A stretch of DNA of 64,000 nucleotides from Bacteroidaceae bacterium (GTDB lineage Bacteria; Bacteroidota; Bacteroidia; Bacteroidales; Bacteroidaceae). The stretch lies in contig JAFWPH010000053.1 in assembly GCA_017509605.1 (NCBI GenBank), forward strand, positions 1-64,000. The letters are read 5' to 3'. Within the stretch, counting starts at the first letter, position 1; every line of letters begins with the position of its first letter. The translations under genes and the position numbers were made by a program. Below, one piece after another: positions 1 through 8,270 of this stretch. A model generated the notes under the pieces. It did not search any database, was not told the origin of the DNA, and was given only the letters and a program-made list of their open reading frames with translations.

Positions 1-1
1 T

Positions 2-292
2 ATCAACCTCAGTGCGGGTGCCTCACTCGGCATCTACCGCTGGTACATCAAGCCAACCAGCAATGACTTCAACGACGACTACAGCAACCTCCGCATCGGA
101 TTCGTGGTTGACGGCGAGGAAGACCCGACAAGCATCTTCGCACTCGACGGAGAGGCTGAGGGCAGCGACGAGATCAGTGGCATCTACTCCGTCAACGGTA
201 CTAAGTACGGCACCACTATGGACGACCTCCAGAAGGGTGTGAACATCATCCGCTACAAGAACGGCACTTCCAAGAAGGTGCTCGTGAAGTAG
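2..292 (+). CDS. C-terminal end of a secreted protein (5' truncated by window)
   Basis: An open frame runs in from the window edge and stops at 290-292, leaving about 96 residues. The last 35 residues read like the short tail found on many Prevotella secreted proteins: a GIYSVNG turn, a hydrophilic stretch with LQKGVNIIRY, then a basic KKVLVK end. Such tails resemble the end of T9SS-type or other Bacteroidota C-terminal beta domains, but I cannot assign an export route. The N-terminal catalytic or binding part lies outside the window, so function is unknown. A strong hairpin terminator follows about 50 bp after the stop. Confidence 0.7.
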   Translation: MNLSAGASLGIYRWYIKPTSNDFNDDYSNLRIGFVVDGEEDPTSIFALDGEAEGSDEISGIYSVNGTKYGTTMDDLQKGVNIIRYKNGTSKKVLVK

Positions 293-338
293 CAGGTCTG
301 ACATCACGCGGGTGACAACCATCACCCACCTCATATCA

Positions 339-371
339 AACGGCTGCAAGTCCAAATGGCTTGCAGCCGTT
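339..371 (+). terminator. Rho-independent terminator after the partial secreted protein
   Basis: A perfect 12-bp stem (AACGGCTGCAAG / CTTGCAGCCGTT) with a 9-base loop is followed by a T-rich stretch. Confidence 0.85.
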
Positions 372-846
372 ATTATTATGATGAGAAACAGATCGCAATG
401 AGGTTGGTGTTCTGTTTAGTCTGTGTCATAAGTCTTATAAGATGTGTTTAACAACTTATCTGCAAATATAGAAAAAAAAATTTATTAACACAAAACGCAT
501 ACTATATAACAATTTTTATGTACCTTTGCAGTTGGTATGGACTTTTCCCAAACTAAGTATTGCATAATCCTTTCATTCACAAACGGATAGGATACATTCG
601 CCAACACAGGCCGACACATCCGATGCAACAAGACGATAAAAAATGTTAAATGTCGTGGGCCTAACCTGTTACGAGTTTGCAACCTTATGTTTCAGAAACT
701 AAAACTGCTGTATTATATAATGTATAACTTTGCAACGCTTTTTTATACATGAATGTAAATGAGAGATGCGCCATGACCACACGCTCCTCTAAGCAGCTAA
801 ACAACCAGCAAATAAGAATATAAACAACATAAAAAAATTCAATGAA
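372..846. other. Intergenic region with two promoter-like -7 boxes
   Basis: No convincing gene is seen. The stretch is AT-rich and holds two TAnnTTTG boxes on the + strand, TACCTTTG at 521-528 and TAACTTTG at 725-732. The second is about 115 bp before the next start and is the likelier promoter. The roughly 200 bases between them could be an alternative leader, but no recognisable RNA family or strong hairpin was found. Confidence 0.4.
725..732 (+). promoter_or_regulatory. Bacteroidota -7 box for the 1094-aa lipoprotein gene
   Basis: TAACTTTG matches TAnnTTTG exactly. No clean TTTG is present 19-20 bp upstream, so strength is uncertain. Confidence 0.5.
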
Positions 847-3800
847 ATGAATTTACGTAAATTTCTGAGGATTCTGATTCCTGTATGCGCACTGGCTACA
901 GTGTCGTGTACGAACGAGGAGTTAATCGTGGACGCAAGTCAATCACCAAGAGGGCGCGCTTTCGCCGATGCTTTCAGGGCACGCTTCGAAAACATTGACC
1001 CCAACCACACTTGGATTGACGGTTCGGTCGGCAAGGTGATGGTGACCACCGACGAGAAAGCCAACATCGTCATCTACGGCCTCGGCCGCAGTGACGGTAC
1101 GCTGCTCCGCCTCAAGCGCTGCGTGGTGGAGGGTACACAAGAGGTGCACTACGACGTACCTATGGGATGTAAGTCTGTTGTACTACGTGCCTGGAACCAA
1201 AACGGCGACGCTTATCAGACCCTGGACCCCACCAAAGAAATGGATGAGGCCTCTCTTATCCTCAACCCAGGATCAAGAGCATCCAGCATCAACGACTTGA
1301 GCCCAATGCCCAGTCAAGAAATTCCCAACGTATGGAACCAGTACGGCGCTATGGCTCCTTGGCAGACGGATATACCTAATCTTAGTGAAGACAAACTGAC
1401 CTGGTATTATAACACTGAGGAGACCCGGATTAAAGACGACGGATCTCCTACTACAGATCAGTTGGGAATGTGCTTCTACTTTAAGGGAAACAATGGATAT
1501 TGGTACAACATCTTCACTCCCAAAATCGCTGGGTACAACTATTGGATACCCAAGAGGTTATTCACAAGTGAAGAAGATTTCCAAAAAAGAACGGGATTAA
1601 GCAGTGGCGAATACAGCACATTCAATCTTAACTGGCAAGGTAACGCTGTCGCATATAAACCGTTAAATCCAAACGGAGAATCCTTATATACTGGCAATAG
1701 TGAAGATGTTTTACGTTTTCCAAGTGACGATTATTATATTTTCAACGCATTGGGAAAGCGTGGTTCTTGGTGGAACCACGAGGAAGCTCACTACGGTCAT
1801 TTCTATGTGACCAACGTGGATATCTTAGGTAACAACACTGCATCAGATGCCGACAATGCCAACCTGCGCATGTCGCAACAATACTACACCGTCCAGCTGA
1901 ATGGCCCTGTGATTGAGGGTATCAGACAAATCATGGGTAATAATTACGTAGTGACAACCAACCCGGAAACAGGAGAAGTAATCTCAAGAATCGGTGCCGA
2001 GAACCACCCGGATGTGTTGTTCAACTTCAACACCGACCAAGGTCTAACTACTACTGCGGCTGGTCCTGTGTCTGTTACATGGTTCTCTACCATCACATCT
2101 ACAAGAGACTATATTGGCTATTTCTACACTATTGGCGCTGATACAGATGAAGCTTGCGAGCGCGCACCCAAGTACCTGCTGCTCGAAGCTACATGTACAA
2201 ACAGAACAGAAGGCGACACCTTCCCACTCACTTACTACGGACCTACCGGCACGGAAATACCCAATGGACAATACGAATTCCCTGAGGGTGCGCACATCCA
2301 TTTCTTCATCCTCCATGGTCGTGACAGTAGTACAAATAACGTCAATCCGCATAGCGGACATAGCAGCTGGGTCACGAGAGACCAAATCAATGCAGGTAGT
2401 GCTGAGAGCATAATCAGTCAGCTTGCCGCTATTACAGACGAACAATGGGCAACAATCAATCCACAATACGACTGGCTCTTCTGGGATAACAGTACTGCAG
2501 ACAAACAATATGTGAATGGCAGTTGGATAAGCAGAACAACTAATAACAACCCCAACGGCTGGACGCTCAACGCATACTATGCTTGCTTCGACAAAGGCTT
2601 CAATGGTAATGCAGAAACCATCGAACGTATCTATGACACTCAGCCTTGGTACGATCTCGAAAACAATTATGGCTATTTCACCCCAGACCCAAGAATATTG
2701 AATGCTCCCAGTGCATCCCAAGATGGAGTCGGTTTGAATGGTATTTACAAGCCGATGGTGGCATTCAAGTACGCTGGTTACAACGTCATCGGTTTCGAGG
2801 ATACGCCACAGGCTCAATGGGGAGGACTCGACTGGAACGACTGCGTGTTCATCCTCAATGGTAACTTCGACATTCCCGACTTCAACCAGAAGGACCTCGC
2901 ATTCTCCATGTGTATGGAGGACCTCGGTGACACTGACGACCTCGACTACAACGACCTCTACATGATTGTTGTTCAAGGATGGGAGGAGATAGATTATAAT
3001 GATCCTAACACGCACCGACCAGTTCACAAAGAAGCATATGGTGTTCCAAAGGTGATTGTGGATATGGCCGGCGGTGTACTGCCACTGAAGATCTATTACG
3101 AGGACGAGTTGCGCTCGCACCTCAACCAGACACTCTTTGATGACGTGCACAAGGTCTTCGGTAAGGAATATGCCAATGACGAAGCGATATATGCTGTTCC
3201 AGGCGACTACACCACTATCAACACATATGATCCCACCTCTACAGACCCGAAGAATCCCAACAACACCGTCTCAATCGACCCTGCATACGACGGTGGACAT
3301 GGAGCGATTTCAACAGTGATTTTCACTGACGGTGGTATTGTGAGATGCGCGAACGTGAGAAACGTCAAGAATGACGACAGACATGGACACATCTATACCT
3401 ACTTCGATGCCAACAAGTTCACTGCAAACGATATGGCAACATTCTCAATCATTGAGAGCATACCCAACTTCAAAATCCAAGTCACTTACAACGACGGTAG
3501 TGAACTTTTGATATCTGGACCTAAGGACGTGGAAGTCCAGATTGGCGGAAACACTTTCGACAGGATACCATACGCTTTCTGGTTCCCATCAACGGCAGAA
3601 AGCGAGGAGGCAAGCAACGAGAATCCCGATTCACGCGTTCATCCAGGCTTCGAGCGTCAGTTCATCGGAGACTACCTCGACGGATTCAATGAATGGGTGG
3701 CCGACCAGACACATGCCAACAAAAACAAGACCAACTGGTACCACTGGATGTGGGGAGAAAACGACCCCGACCAGAACCAAGGTGCTCAAGGTCCAAGCGG

Positions 3801-4131
3801 CCCCGATGGACCAGGCGGCTACTGGACAACAGTTCGTGACATCGACTTCACTGGAATAGGTGCACATATTGACGCTTCCTATTTCAATAAGCCTGGAGAG
3901 ATCAAAGAATGCTACGTGAAACTCAATTATAATGATAATTCCAACGGCAAGTGGTCGGTATGGATGATTTCAGGAGTCACAGTAGCCAACCCAACCGGTA
4001 TCACGGACAACTATATCACTGAAGACCTGACATTGGTTGCGAATGATCTGAAACAGTACGGTTTGGATGTCCAGTGGGGTAACGAGAACAGTTGGAACAA
4101 ACCATACTCAATCCAGGTTCACGTAAAATAA
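847..4131 (+). CDS. Large LruC/DUF4842-like surface lipoprotein
   Basis: A 1094-residue protein with a type II signal peptide ending in TVSC (Cys21), so probably a lipoprotein of the outer membrane. Around residues 650-710 it carries two acidic motifs, GLDWNDCVF and DDLDYNDLYMIVV, of the D-x-(D/N)-Y/F-N-D type seen in LruC/DUF4842-type Bacteroidota proteins, which are thought to be calcium-binding beta domains. The N-terminal region (FENIDPNHTW) resembles the start of the 481-residue lipoprotein at 43150-44595, suggesting paralogy. The central 200-600 region is rich in aromatic residues and Asn, as in extracellular beta-sheet proteins. It stands alone between two terminators. Substrate or partner is unknown; an adhesin or surface-layer role is inference. 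Confidence 0.65.
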   Translation: MNLRKFLRILIPVCALATVSCTNEELIVDASQSPRGRAFADAFRARFENIDPNHTWIDGSVGKVMVTTDEKANIVIYGLGRSDGTLLRLKRCVVEGTQEVHYDVPMGCKSVVLRAWNQNGDAYQTLDPTKEMDEASLILNPGSRASSINDLSPMPSQEIPNVWNQYGAMAPWQTDIPNLSEDKLTWYYNTEETRIKDDGSPTTDQLGMCFYFKGNNGYWYNIFTPKIAGYNYWIPKRLFTSEEDFQKRTGLSSGEYSTFNLNWQGNAVAYKPLNPNGESLYTGNSEDVLRFPSDDYYIFNALGKRGSWWNHEEAHYGHFYVTNVDILGNNTASDADNANLRMSQQYYTVQLNGPVIEGIRQIMGNNYVVTTNPETGEVISRIGAENHPDVLFNFNTDQGLTTTAAGPVSVTWFSTITSTRDYIGYFYTIGADTDEACERAPKYLLLEATCTNRTEGDTFPLTYYGPTGTEIPNGQYEFPEGAHIHFFILHGRDSSTNNVNPHSGHSSWVTRDQINAGSAESIISQLAAITDEQWATINPQYDWLFWDNSTADKQYVNGSWISRTTNNNPNGWTLNAYYACFDKGFNGNAETIERIYDTQPWYDLENNYGYFTPDPRILNAPSASQDGVGLNGIYKPMVAFKYAGYNVIGFEDTPQAQWGGLDWNDCVFILNGNFDIPDFNQKDLAFSMCMEDLGDTDDLDYNDLYMIVVQGWEEIDYNDPNTHRPVHKEAYGVPKVIVDMAGGVLPLKIYYEDELRSHLNQTLFDDVHKVFGKEYANDEAIYAVPGDYTTINTYDPTSTDPKNPNNTVSIDPAYDGGHGAISTVIFTDGGIVRCANVRNVKNDDRHGHIYTYFDANKFTANDMATFSIIESIPNFKIQVTYNDGSELLISGPKDVEVQIGGNTFDRIPYAFWFPSTAESEEASNENPDSRVHPGFERQFIGDYLDGFNEWVADQTHANKNKTNWYHWMWGENDPDQNQGAQGPSGPDGPGGYWTTVRDIDFTGIGAHIDASYFNKPGEIKECYVKLNYNDNSNGKWSVWMISGVTVANPTGITDNYITEDLTLVANDLKQYGLDVQWGNENSWNKPYSIQVHVK

Positions 4132-4158
4132 CATTCAACAATCACACTTCATAGCATT

Positions 4159-4182
4159 CAGGCGCGGCAATTGCCGCGCCTG
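4159..4182 (+). terminator. Terminator after the LruC-like lipoprotein
   Basis: A perfect 24-bp palindrome (CAGGCGCGGCAA / TTGCCGCGCCTG) lies 28 bp after the stop codon. The T-run after it is weak. Confidence 0.7.
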
Positions 4183-4220
4183 ATGTCGTTTATAGTTAGG
4201 CTCAAGGCTTTAATGGTCAA

Positions 4221-4460
4221 TGCTCAAAAATGCGATTAAGTGAGAGCAAAAGAGAACTTGTTCTCATTTTGCCGAGCGTGAGCATTTTCGGCGAAGCCAA
4301 TGCTCAAAAATGCGATTAAGCGAGAGCAAAAGAGAACTTGTTCTCATTTTGCCGAGCGTGAGCATTTTCGGCGAAGCCAATGGTCAAAATTGCGATTAAG
4401 TGAGAGCAAAAGAGAACTTGTTCTCATTTTGCCGAGCGTGAGCATTTTAGCTAATGCTCA
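4221..4460. repeat. Three tandem 80-bp repeats with internal dyad symmetry
   Basis: Units begin at 4221, 4301 and 4381, exactly 80 bp apart and nearly identical. Each holds an inverted repeat around GAGAACTTGTTCTC, flanked by GCAAAA / TTTTGC, and an outer ATGCTCA / TGAGCAT pair, so each unit could fold into a long hairpin. No spacers separate the units. The third unit diverges at its end. Function is unknown; a transcription stop, nuclease barrier or protein-binding array are all possible. Confidence 0.85.
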
Positions 4461-4552
4461 ATGAGCTAAAGCCAAATGATTGTGCGCGCAAACAACGGAG
4501 TTGGACCTCTGAAAAAAATTTTCAAGAAATGTGAAAAAAAATTCAATAAAAA

Positions 4553-4583
4553 TTTGGAATCTTAAATTTATTTAGTACATTTG
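4553..4583 (+). promoter_or_regulatory. Full Bacteroidota promoter with long leader
   Basis: TTTG at 4553-4556 and TACATTTG at 4576-4583 are 19 bp apart, the ideal spacing. The implied leader before the start at 4761 is about 170 nt. It contains an imperfect hairpin near 4641-4675 (AGGTT..GATA / TATC..AACCT). Confidence 0.75.
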
Positions 4584-4760
4584 CCACGATTTTGGTGGCC
4601 CACTTGAGGCGTGCCCGTTTTTAGGAAAAGAACAGTCTTAGGTTGAGATACCGCAAGATATCCAGAACCTCCTCTCATTCTTCATTGTCACTATTGATGC
4701 AGGCAGTATTGTCTGTAGATAGAAAGCTTTAAACTATTCACCACTAAAACAACTAACTTT

Positions 4761-5513
4761 ATGAAAACGAATTTCAATACCGTATCTGAGATTATCTCTC
4801 ACTACGACGGCAGCCTTGAGCAAACCCTCTTATTGTTGAATGTGATCAAGCAAATGTCGGAGAACACCCAACTGCACTTTATGCATTTGATTCTCTCTGT
4901 CTGTCAATTCGCCAACATCTCACAGGAAACCGTAATCAACTGCTTCCCTCCTGCCAACACCTATGCGATGAGCGTGAAACTGACCAAGAACCACTCCGAT
5001 GTCAAGGGCGTTGTCGGCAACTACCACGTGATGGCAGTCAAGCGCTGCAGCGACGGCTCTGAACAGACTTCCGAAATCTTGTTTTCCACAAGAAGCGGTA
5101 AAATACTCTATCTCCTGTGTCTCGCCTTGTGCTCCTTCGCCAATGGAAAAGGACTTCACAGATCACAAATCAGACTGGGAAACAAGAACCAGTACGAGGC
5201 GATCACAAGACTCTATCATCTCATCTATGGAAAGAAGGTGACAGACGACACCATACACGACTTCGTGCAGAATATCTCCCGCTATGCCACAGTGCCCAAC
5301 TATTTCTCGCGTACGAAAAGAGACACAAATGCGCGCATCGTCAAAAGCCAGCTCTTCGATGCCACTGATGCCAACTACTTCATCATCAATGGCGAGAAAA
5401 ACGAGCGCCGCACCATCGAGGCAGAACTCGACCTGCGTTCTGATGCCGAGATGATCGACTGCCTCCGCGACTTCGCCCAGGCAACCACCACACCGACTAT
5501 TCGTTACGAATAA
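4761..5513 (+). CDS. Unrecognised 250-aa cytoplasmic protein with possible winged-helix C-terminus
   Basis: I do not recognise the family. There is no signal peptide. Residues 1-55 are helical and hydrophobic (SLEQTLLLLNVIKQM). From about residue 115 the pattern GKILYLLCLALC, then LYHLIYG, then a basic stretch and a final YFIINGEKNERRTIEAELDL resembles the C-terminal part of the next gene product (IFFLFLRYPEG, IYRQLRPG, NYFVRGERAGRYGISLD). That arrangement would suit a winged-helix-like DNA-binding or protein-interaction domain, but this is inference. A strong promoter, a long leader and a terminator on each side show it is its own transcription unit. Confidence 0.6.
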   Translation: MKTNFNTVSEIISHYDGSLEQTLLLLNVIKQMSENTQLHFMHLILSVCQFANISQETVINCFPPANTYAMSVKLTKNHSDVKGVVGNYHVMAVKRCSDGSEQTSEILFSTRSGKILYLLCLALCSFANGKGLHRSQIRLGNKNQYEAITRLYHLIYGKKVTDDTIHDFVQNISRYATVPNYFSRTKRDTNARIVKSQLFDATDANYFIINGEKNERRTIEAELDLRSDAEMIDCLRDFAQATTTPTIRYE

Positions 5514-5520
5514 GCGACTA

Positions 5521-5558
5521 TACGCCCTGTGCTTGCATTCTCACAAACACAGGGCGTA
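5521..5558 (+). terminator. Terminator between the two unrecognised genes
   Basis: An 11-bp perfect stem (TACGCCCTGTG / CACAGGGCGTA) lies 7 bp after the stop at 5513. Confidence 0.75.
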
Positions 5559-5603
5559 ACTACTATTTCTTCATTTTATAGCTGTAGCTATTATTTTTTT
5601 ATA

Positions 5604-5611
5604 TACTTTTG
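5604..5611 (+). promoter_or_regulatory. -7 box for the 390-aa gene
   Basis: TACTTTTG lies about 75 bp before the ATG at 5686. No clear -33 TTTG is present. Confidence 0.5.
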
Positions 5612-5685
5612 CACCAATGAGACTGACACAATCGTCGAAGAGAAAAAAGCAATAGCAACAAACAGAACTAAGAACAACCCACAAG

Positions 5686-6858
5686 ATGAAATATACCATC
5701 ACATTCAACGAAAACCTACCTTTCAAACCTGAACGCAACCAGGTAATCTATATCGGGCCCGACAACAACACCCTCACAACACGCATCGTCGCCGCTAACT
5801 ACGAGTTCCTCAAGCGCAAGTTCGCGGTTCATGGCCTGGAGTTCGTCTTTCTCCCCATGTTGTTCCACGATGCCGACGTGGAAAGGAAAGTGCGCTACTA
5901 TGCGCCCTACATTCAGTCGCAAGTGGTGGAAACAACACCCCTCAGCAGTTCTTTGCTGCTGAACTACCTGTCAGAAGAGTCACGACGTGAGGAGATCCAA
6001 CCGTCGTTCATCTACAAAGGCAGACAGAAGGATGATGGATGGGTGTTCGATGCCACGACCTTGGACATCAACAGCCAAGGCGGAATCGGATACCTCCTTC
6101 CCATCGTTCTGGACGTGGTTGGAGAACTGGGTTGGCCAGGTGATGTGAACTTGTCAAGGGTTGACGAAAGGATACTTTCGACTCGCCAAAGTGAAACAAG
6201 GAAGCAAAAGGACAATAAGGGCAATAAATGGCATATACCAAGCATCCTCCAACGCCTCAATCACAGTTATTGCCCCGACAAGATGGACGAGGTTGAGGAG
6301 CGTTTGGAACCCGTAGAACAAGCGACTGAACCTGCACCCTACGAGATATCAGGCCAGGACGTGAGCGAGATCCTTTCAGACCTGCAAGATGCCGTGTCGC
6401 GTCTGCGCCTCAAAGGCGTCACCCTGATGGCCATCCACGAAATGATCGACAAGCAGGAACCCCTGTCACGACTGGTCATCACCCCCGACTACCGTCTGCT
6501 CCTGCCTGACTACAACAACATGGAGATAGAAATGGGCACACTTCCCAAAGCCATTTTCTTCCTCTTCCTTCGCTATCCAGAGGGCATCGTGTTCAAATCA
6601 CTTCCCGACCACTACACGGAGCTATTGAACATCTACCGCCAGTTGAGGCCGGGGTCCAACGAGGAGCGGATGAAGGTGACCATCACCAAGGTGACCAATC
6701 CCCTGGGCAATGCCATCAACGAGAATGTGGCACGAATCCGAAAGGCTTTTGTGGAGAAGTTCGACGAGCATCTGGCACAGAACTACTTCGTGCGCGGTGA
6801 GCGGGCCGGCAGATATGGCATATCGCTCGACCGCTCCCTCGTCGTCTGGGAAGAGTGA
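5686..6858 (+). CDS. Unrecognised 390-aa protein with possible winged-helix C-terminus
   Basis: Family not recognised. There is no signal peptide or membrane segment. The N-terminal third is a mixed alpha/beta region. Residues about 195-220 are acidic and linker-like. The last 110 residues contain GTLPKAIFFLFLRYPEGI, a helical INENVARIRKAFVEKFDE segment and a terminal NYFVRGERAGRYGISLD strand pair. This tail is a pattern I associate with a group of uncharacterised Bacteroidales proteins, and it echoes the previous gene. The helix-plus-wing look suggests nucleic-acid binding or regulation, unproven. The start ATG follows a -7 box by about 75 bp. An earlier in-frame ATG is not seen after the promoter. 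Confidence 0.6.
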   Translation: MKYTITFNENLPFKPERNQVIYIGPDNNTLTTRIVAANYEFLKRKFAVHGLEFVFLPMLFHDADVERKVRYYAPYIQSQVVETTPLSSSLLLNYLSEESRREEIQPSFIYKGRQKDDGWVFDATTLDINSQGGIGYLLPIVLDVVGELGWPGDVNLSRVDERILSTRQSETRKQKDNKGNKWHIPSILQRLNHSYCPDKMDEVEERLEPVEQATEPAPYEISGQDVSEILSDLQDAVSRLRLKGVTLMAIHEMIDKQEPLSRLVITPDYRLLLPDYNNMEIEMGTLPKAIFFLFLRYPEGIVFKSLPDHYTELLNIYRQLRPGSNEERMKVTITKVTNPLGNAINENVARIRKAFVEKFDEHLAQNYFVRGERAGRYGISLDRSLVVWEE

Positions 6859-6879
6859 CAGCCAAATTAAATTTGAAGT

Positions 6880-7044
6880 TAAAAAGGAAGTTAAAGGGGG
6901 AGTTAATTCGCTGCGCTCATGGGAGTTAAAAAGGACATTACGATTGTTGGCGATATAGCATCAGTCATAACAATGCTCGCAGAAAACCTATCGTCCACTT
7001 TAACTCCCACTTTAACTCCCACTTTAACTCCCACTTTAACTCCC
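6880..7044. repeat. 12-bp tandem repeat with inverted partner copies between convergent genes
   Basis: Four exact copies of ACTTTAACTCCC run from 6997 to 7044. Upstream at 6890-6930 lie copies in the opposite sense (GTTAAAGGGGGAGTTAA, GGGAGTTAAA). The whole could fold into a large hairpin between two convergent genes, so it may act as a bidirectional terminator. A two-copy relative follows the alanine dehydrogenase gene near 19641. Confidence 0.8.
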
Positions 7045-7054
7045 TCTTAATTAC

Positions 7055-8038
7055 TTATTCCCACTCGATGGTGCCTGTTGGTTTCGGAGTGAGGTCGTAT
7101 AGCACCCTGTTCACTCCCGGCACCTCAGTGATGATGCGCTGAGTGATGTGGTGCAGGAGTTTGTAGGGTATCTCCTCGATGGTGGCGGTCATGGCGTCGC
7201 GGGTGTTGACGGCACGGATGATCACAGGCCAGTCCCAACTACGCTTGTTGTCCTTCACACCGGTGGATTTGTAGTCCGGAACAATGGTGAAGTACTGCCA
7301 TACCTTGCCCTCCAAACCATTAGCGGCAAACTCCTCACGCAGAATAGCGTCGGACTCGCGCAAGGCCTCAAGGCGGTCACGGGTGATGGCACCAGTGCAA
7401 CGAACACCAAGTCCTGGACCTGGGAACGGCTGACGAAAAACCATATTGTCGGGCAAACCAAGCTCCTTGCCTACCACACGAACCTCGTCCTTGAAGAGCA
7501 GCTTGATGGGCTCAACCAACTCAAACTGAAGGTCTTCGGGCAGACCACCCACATTGTGGTGTGACTTCACTGGACCTGACTCCACGATGTCAGGATAAAT
7601 GGTTCCCTGAGCCAGGAAACTGATGCCCTCCTGCTTGCGGGCCTCCTCCTCGAACACACGGATAAACTCTGCGCCAATGATCTTGCGCTTCTGCTCTGGA
7701 TCTGCCACACCAGCCAGTTTGTCAAGGAAACGGTCTGTGGCATCCACATAAACAAGGTTGGCATCCATCTCGTCGCGGAACACACGCACCACCTGCTCTG
7801 GCTCGCCCTTGCGGAGCAAACCGTGATTCACATGAACCGATACCAACTGTTTGCCCACAGCCTTGATCAGCAGGGCTGCCACAACCGATGAGTCCACACC
7901 GCCTGAGAGGGCCAGCAAAACCTTCTTGTCACCAATCTGAGCACGAAGCTCCTGAATTTGTTCGTCAATGAATTTCTTGGCCAGAGCGGGCGTTGTGATA
8001 CGCTCCATATCAGCTGGCCGTACGTTACTTGTTGCCAT
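7055..8038 (-). CDS. guaA: GMP synthase, ATP-pyrophosphatase half only
   Basis: The 327-residue product matches the C-terminal two thirds of GuaA, which converts XMP to GMP. It has the ATP-PPase P-loop SGGVDSS at residues 45-51, then HVNHGLLRKGE, KSHHNVGGLP, the PFPGPGLGVR motif and the conserved PTGTIEWE end that closes the dimerisation domain. The usual N-terminal class I glutaminase domain of about 200 residues is absent, and no separate glutaminase gene is visible nearby. The frame stays open upstream to 8173, but that part would translate a 9-bp repeat, so the ATG at 8038 (MATSNV) is preferred. A TAAATTTG box sits 40 bp upstream. It may work with a separate glutaminase as in archaea, or use ammonia directly. 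Confidence 0.88.
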   Translation of the reverse strand: MATSNVRPADMERITTPALAKKFIDEQIQELRAQIGDKKVLLALSGGVDSSVVAALLIKAVGKQLVSVHVNHGLLRKGEPEQVVRVFRDEMDANLVYVDATDRFLDKLAGVADPEQKRKIIGAEFIRVFEEEARKQEGISFLAQGTIYPDIVESGPVKSHHNVGGLPEDLQFELVEPIKLLFKDEVRVVGKELGLPDNMVFRQPFPGPGLGVRCTGAITRDRLEALRESDAILREEFAANGLEGKVWQYFTIVPDYKSTGVKDNKRSWDWPVIIRAVNTRDAMTATIEEIPYKLLHHITQRIITEVPGVNRVLYDLTPKPTGTIEWE

Positions 8039-8076
8039 TAGAATAATGTATTTTAAGTTAATACCTATTTCAGTTG

Positions 8077-8084
8077 CAAATTTA
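8077..8084 (-). promoter_or_regulatory. -7 box for guaA
   Basis: TAAATTTG on the minus strand, about 40 bp before the ATG at 8038. This position supports the short form of the protein. Confidence 0.5.
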
Positions 8085-8114
8085 GTCATTTTGAATGAAA
8101 AATCAACCATAACT

Positions 8115-8168
8115 CTATAATTTCTATAGTTTCTATAGAATCTATAATTTCCATAGTTCCTATAAACA
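8115..8168. repeat. 9-bp period minisatellite (CTATARNNN type)
   Basis: Six 9-base units in phase: CTATAATTT, CTATAGTTT, CTATAGAAT, CTATAATTT, CCATAGTTC, CTATAAACA. It lies between the divergent guaA and vWA genes. Related arrays occur at 12223-12267 and 20753-20788. Confidence 0.85.
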
Positions 8169-8208
8169 TCCACTTAAAAGAAAATGCAAGTCTTGCATTT
8201 TGATTTTA

Positions 8209-8240
8209 CTTGCTTTTCGTTTTTTTGTGTAATAATTTTG
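8209..8240 (+). promoter_or_regulatory. Promoter of the vWA gene
   Basis: CTTG at 8209-8212 and TAATTTTG at 8233-8240 are 20 bp apart; the ATG follows at 8271. Confidence 0.55.
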
Positions 8241-8270
8241 CCTCGTCAAACCAAATAAAAACTCACAATT

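Noticed and set aside
2044-3150. 368-residue minus-strand open frame inside the large LruC-like gene
   Set aside because: It lies fully opposite a gene with a signal peptide, family motifs and a promoter, and its product has the odd composition of an antisense frame.
4221-4460. CRISPR array
   Set aside because: The 80-bp units touch each other with no unique spacers, and no cas gene is in the window.
8039-8173. N-terminal extension of GuaA by 45 residues
   Set aside because: It translates the 9-bp minisatellite (YRNYRNYR-like) and spans the -7 box at 8077-8084; GuaA homology starts after the ATG at 8038.
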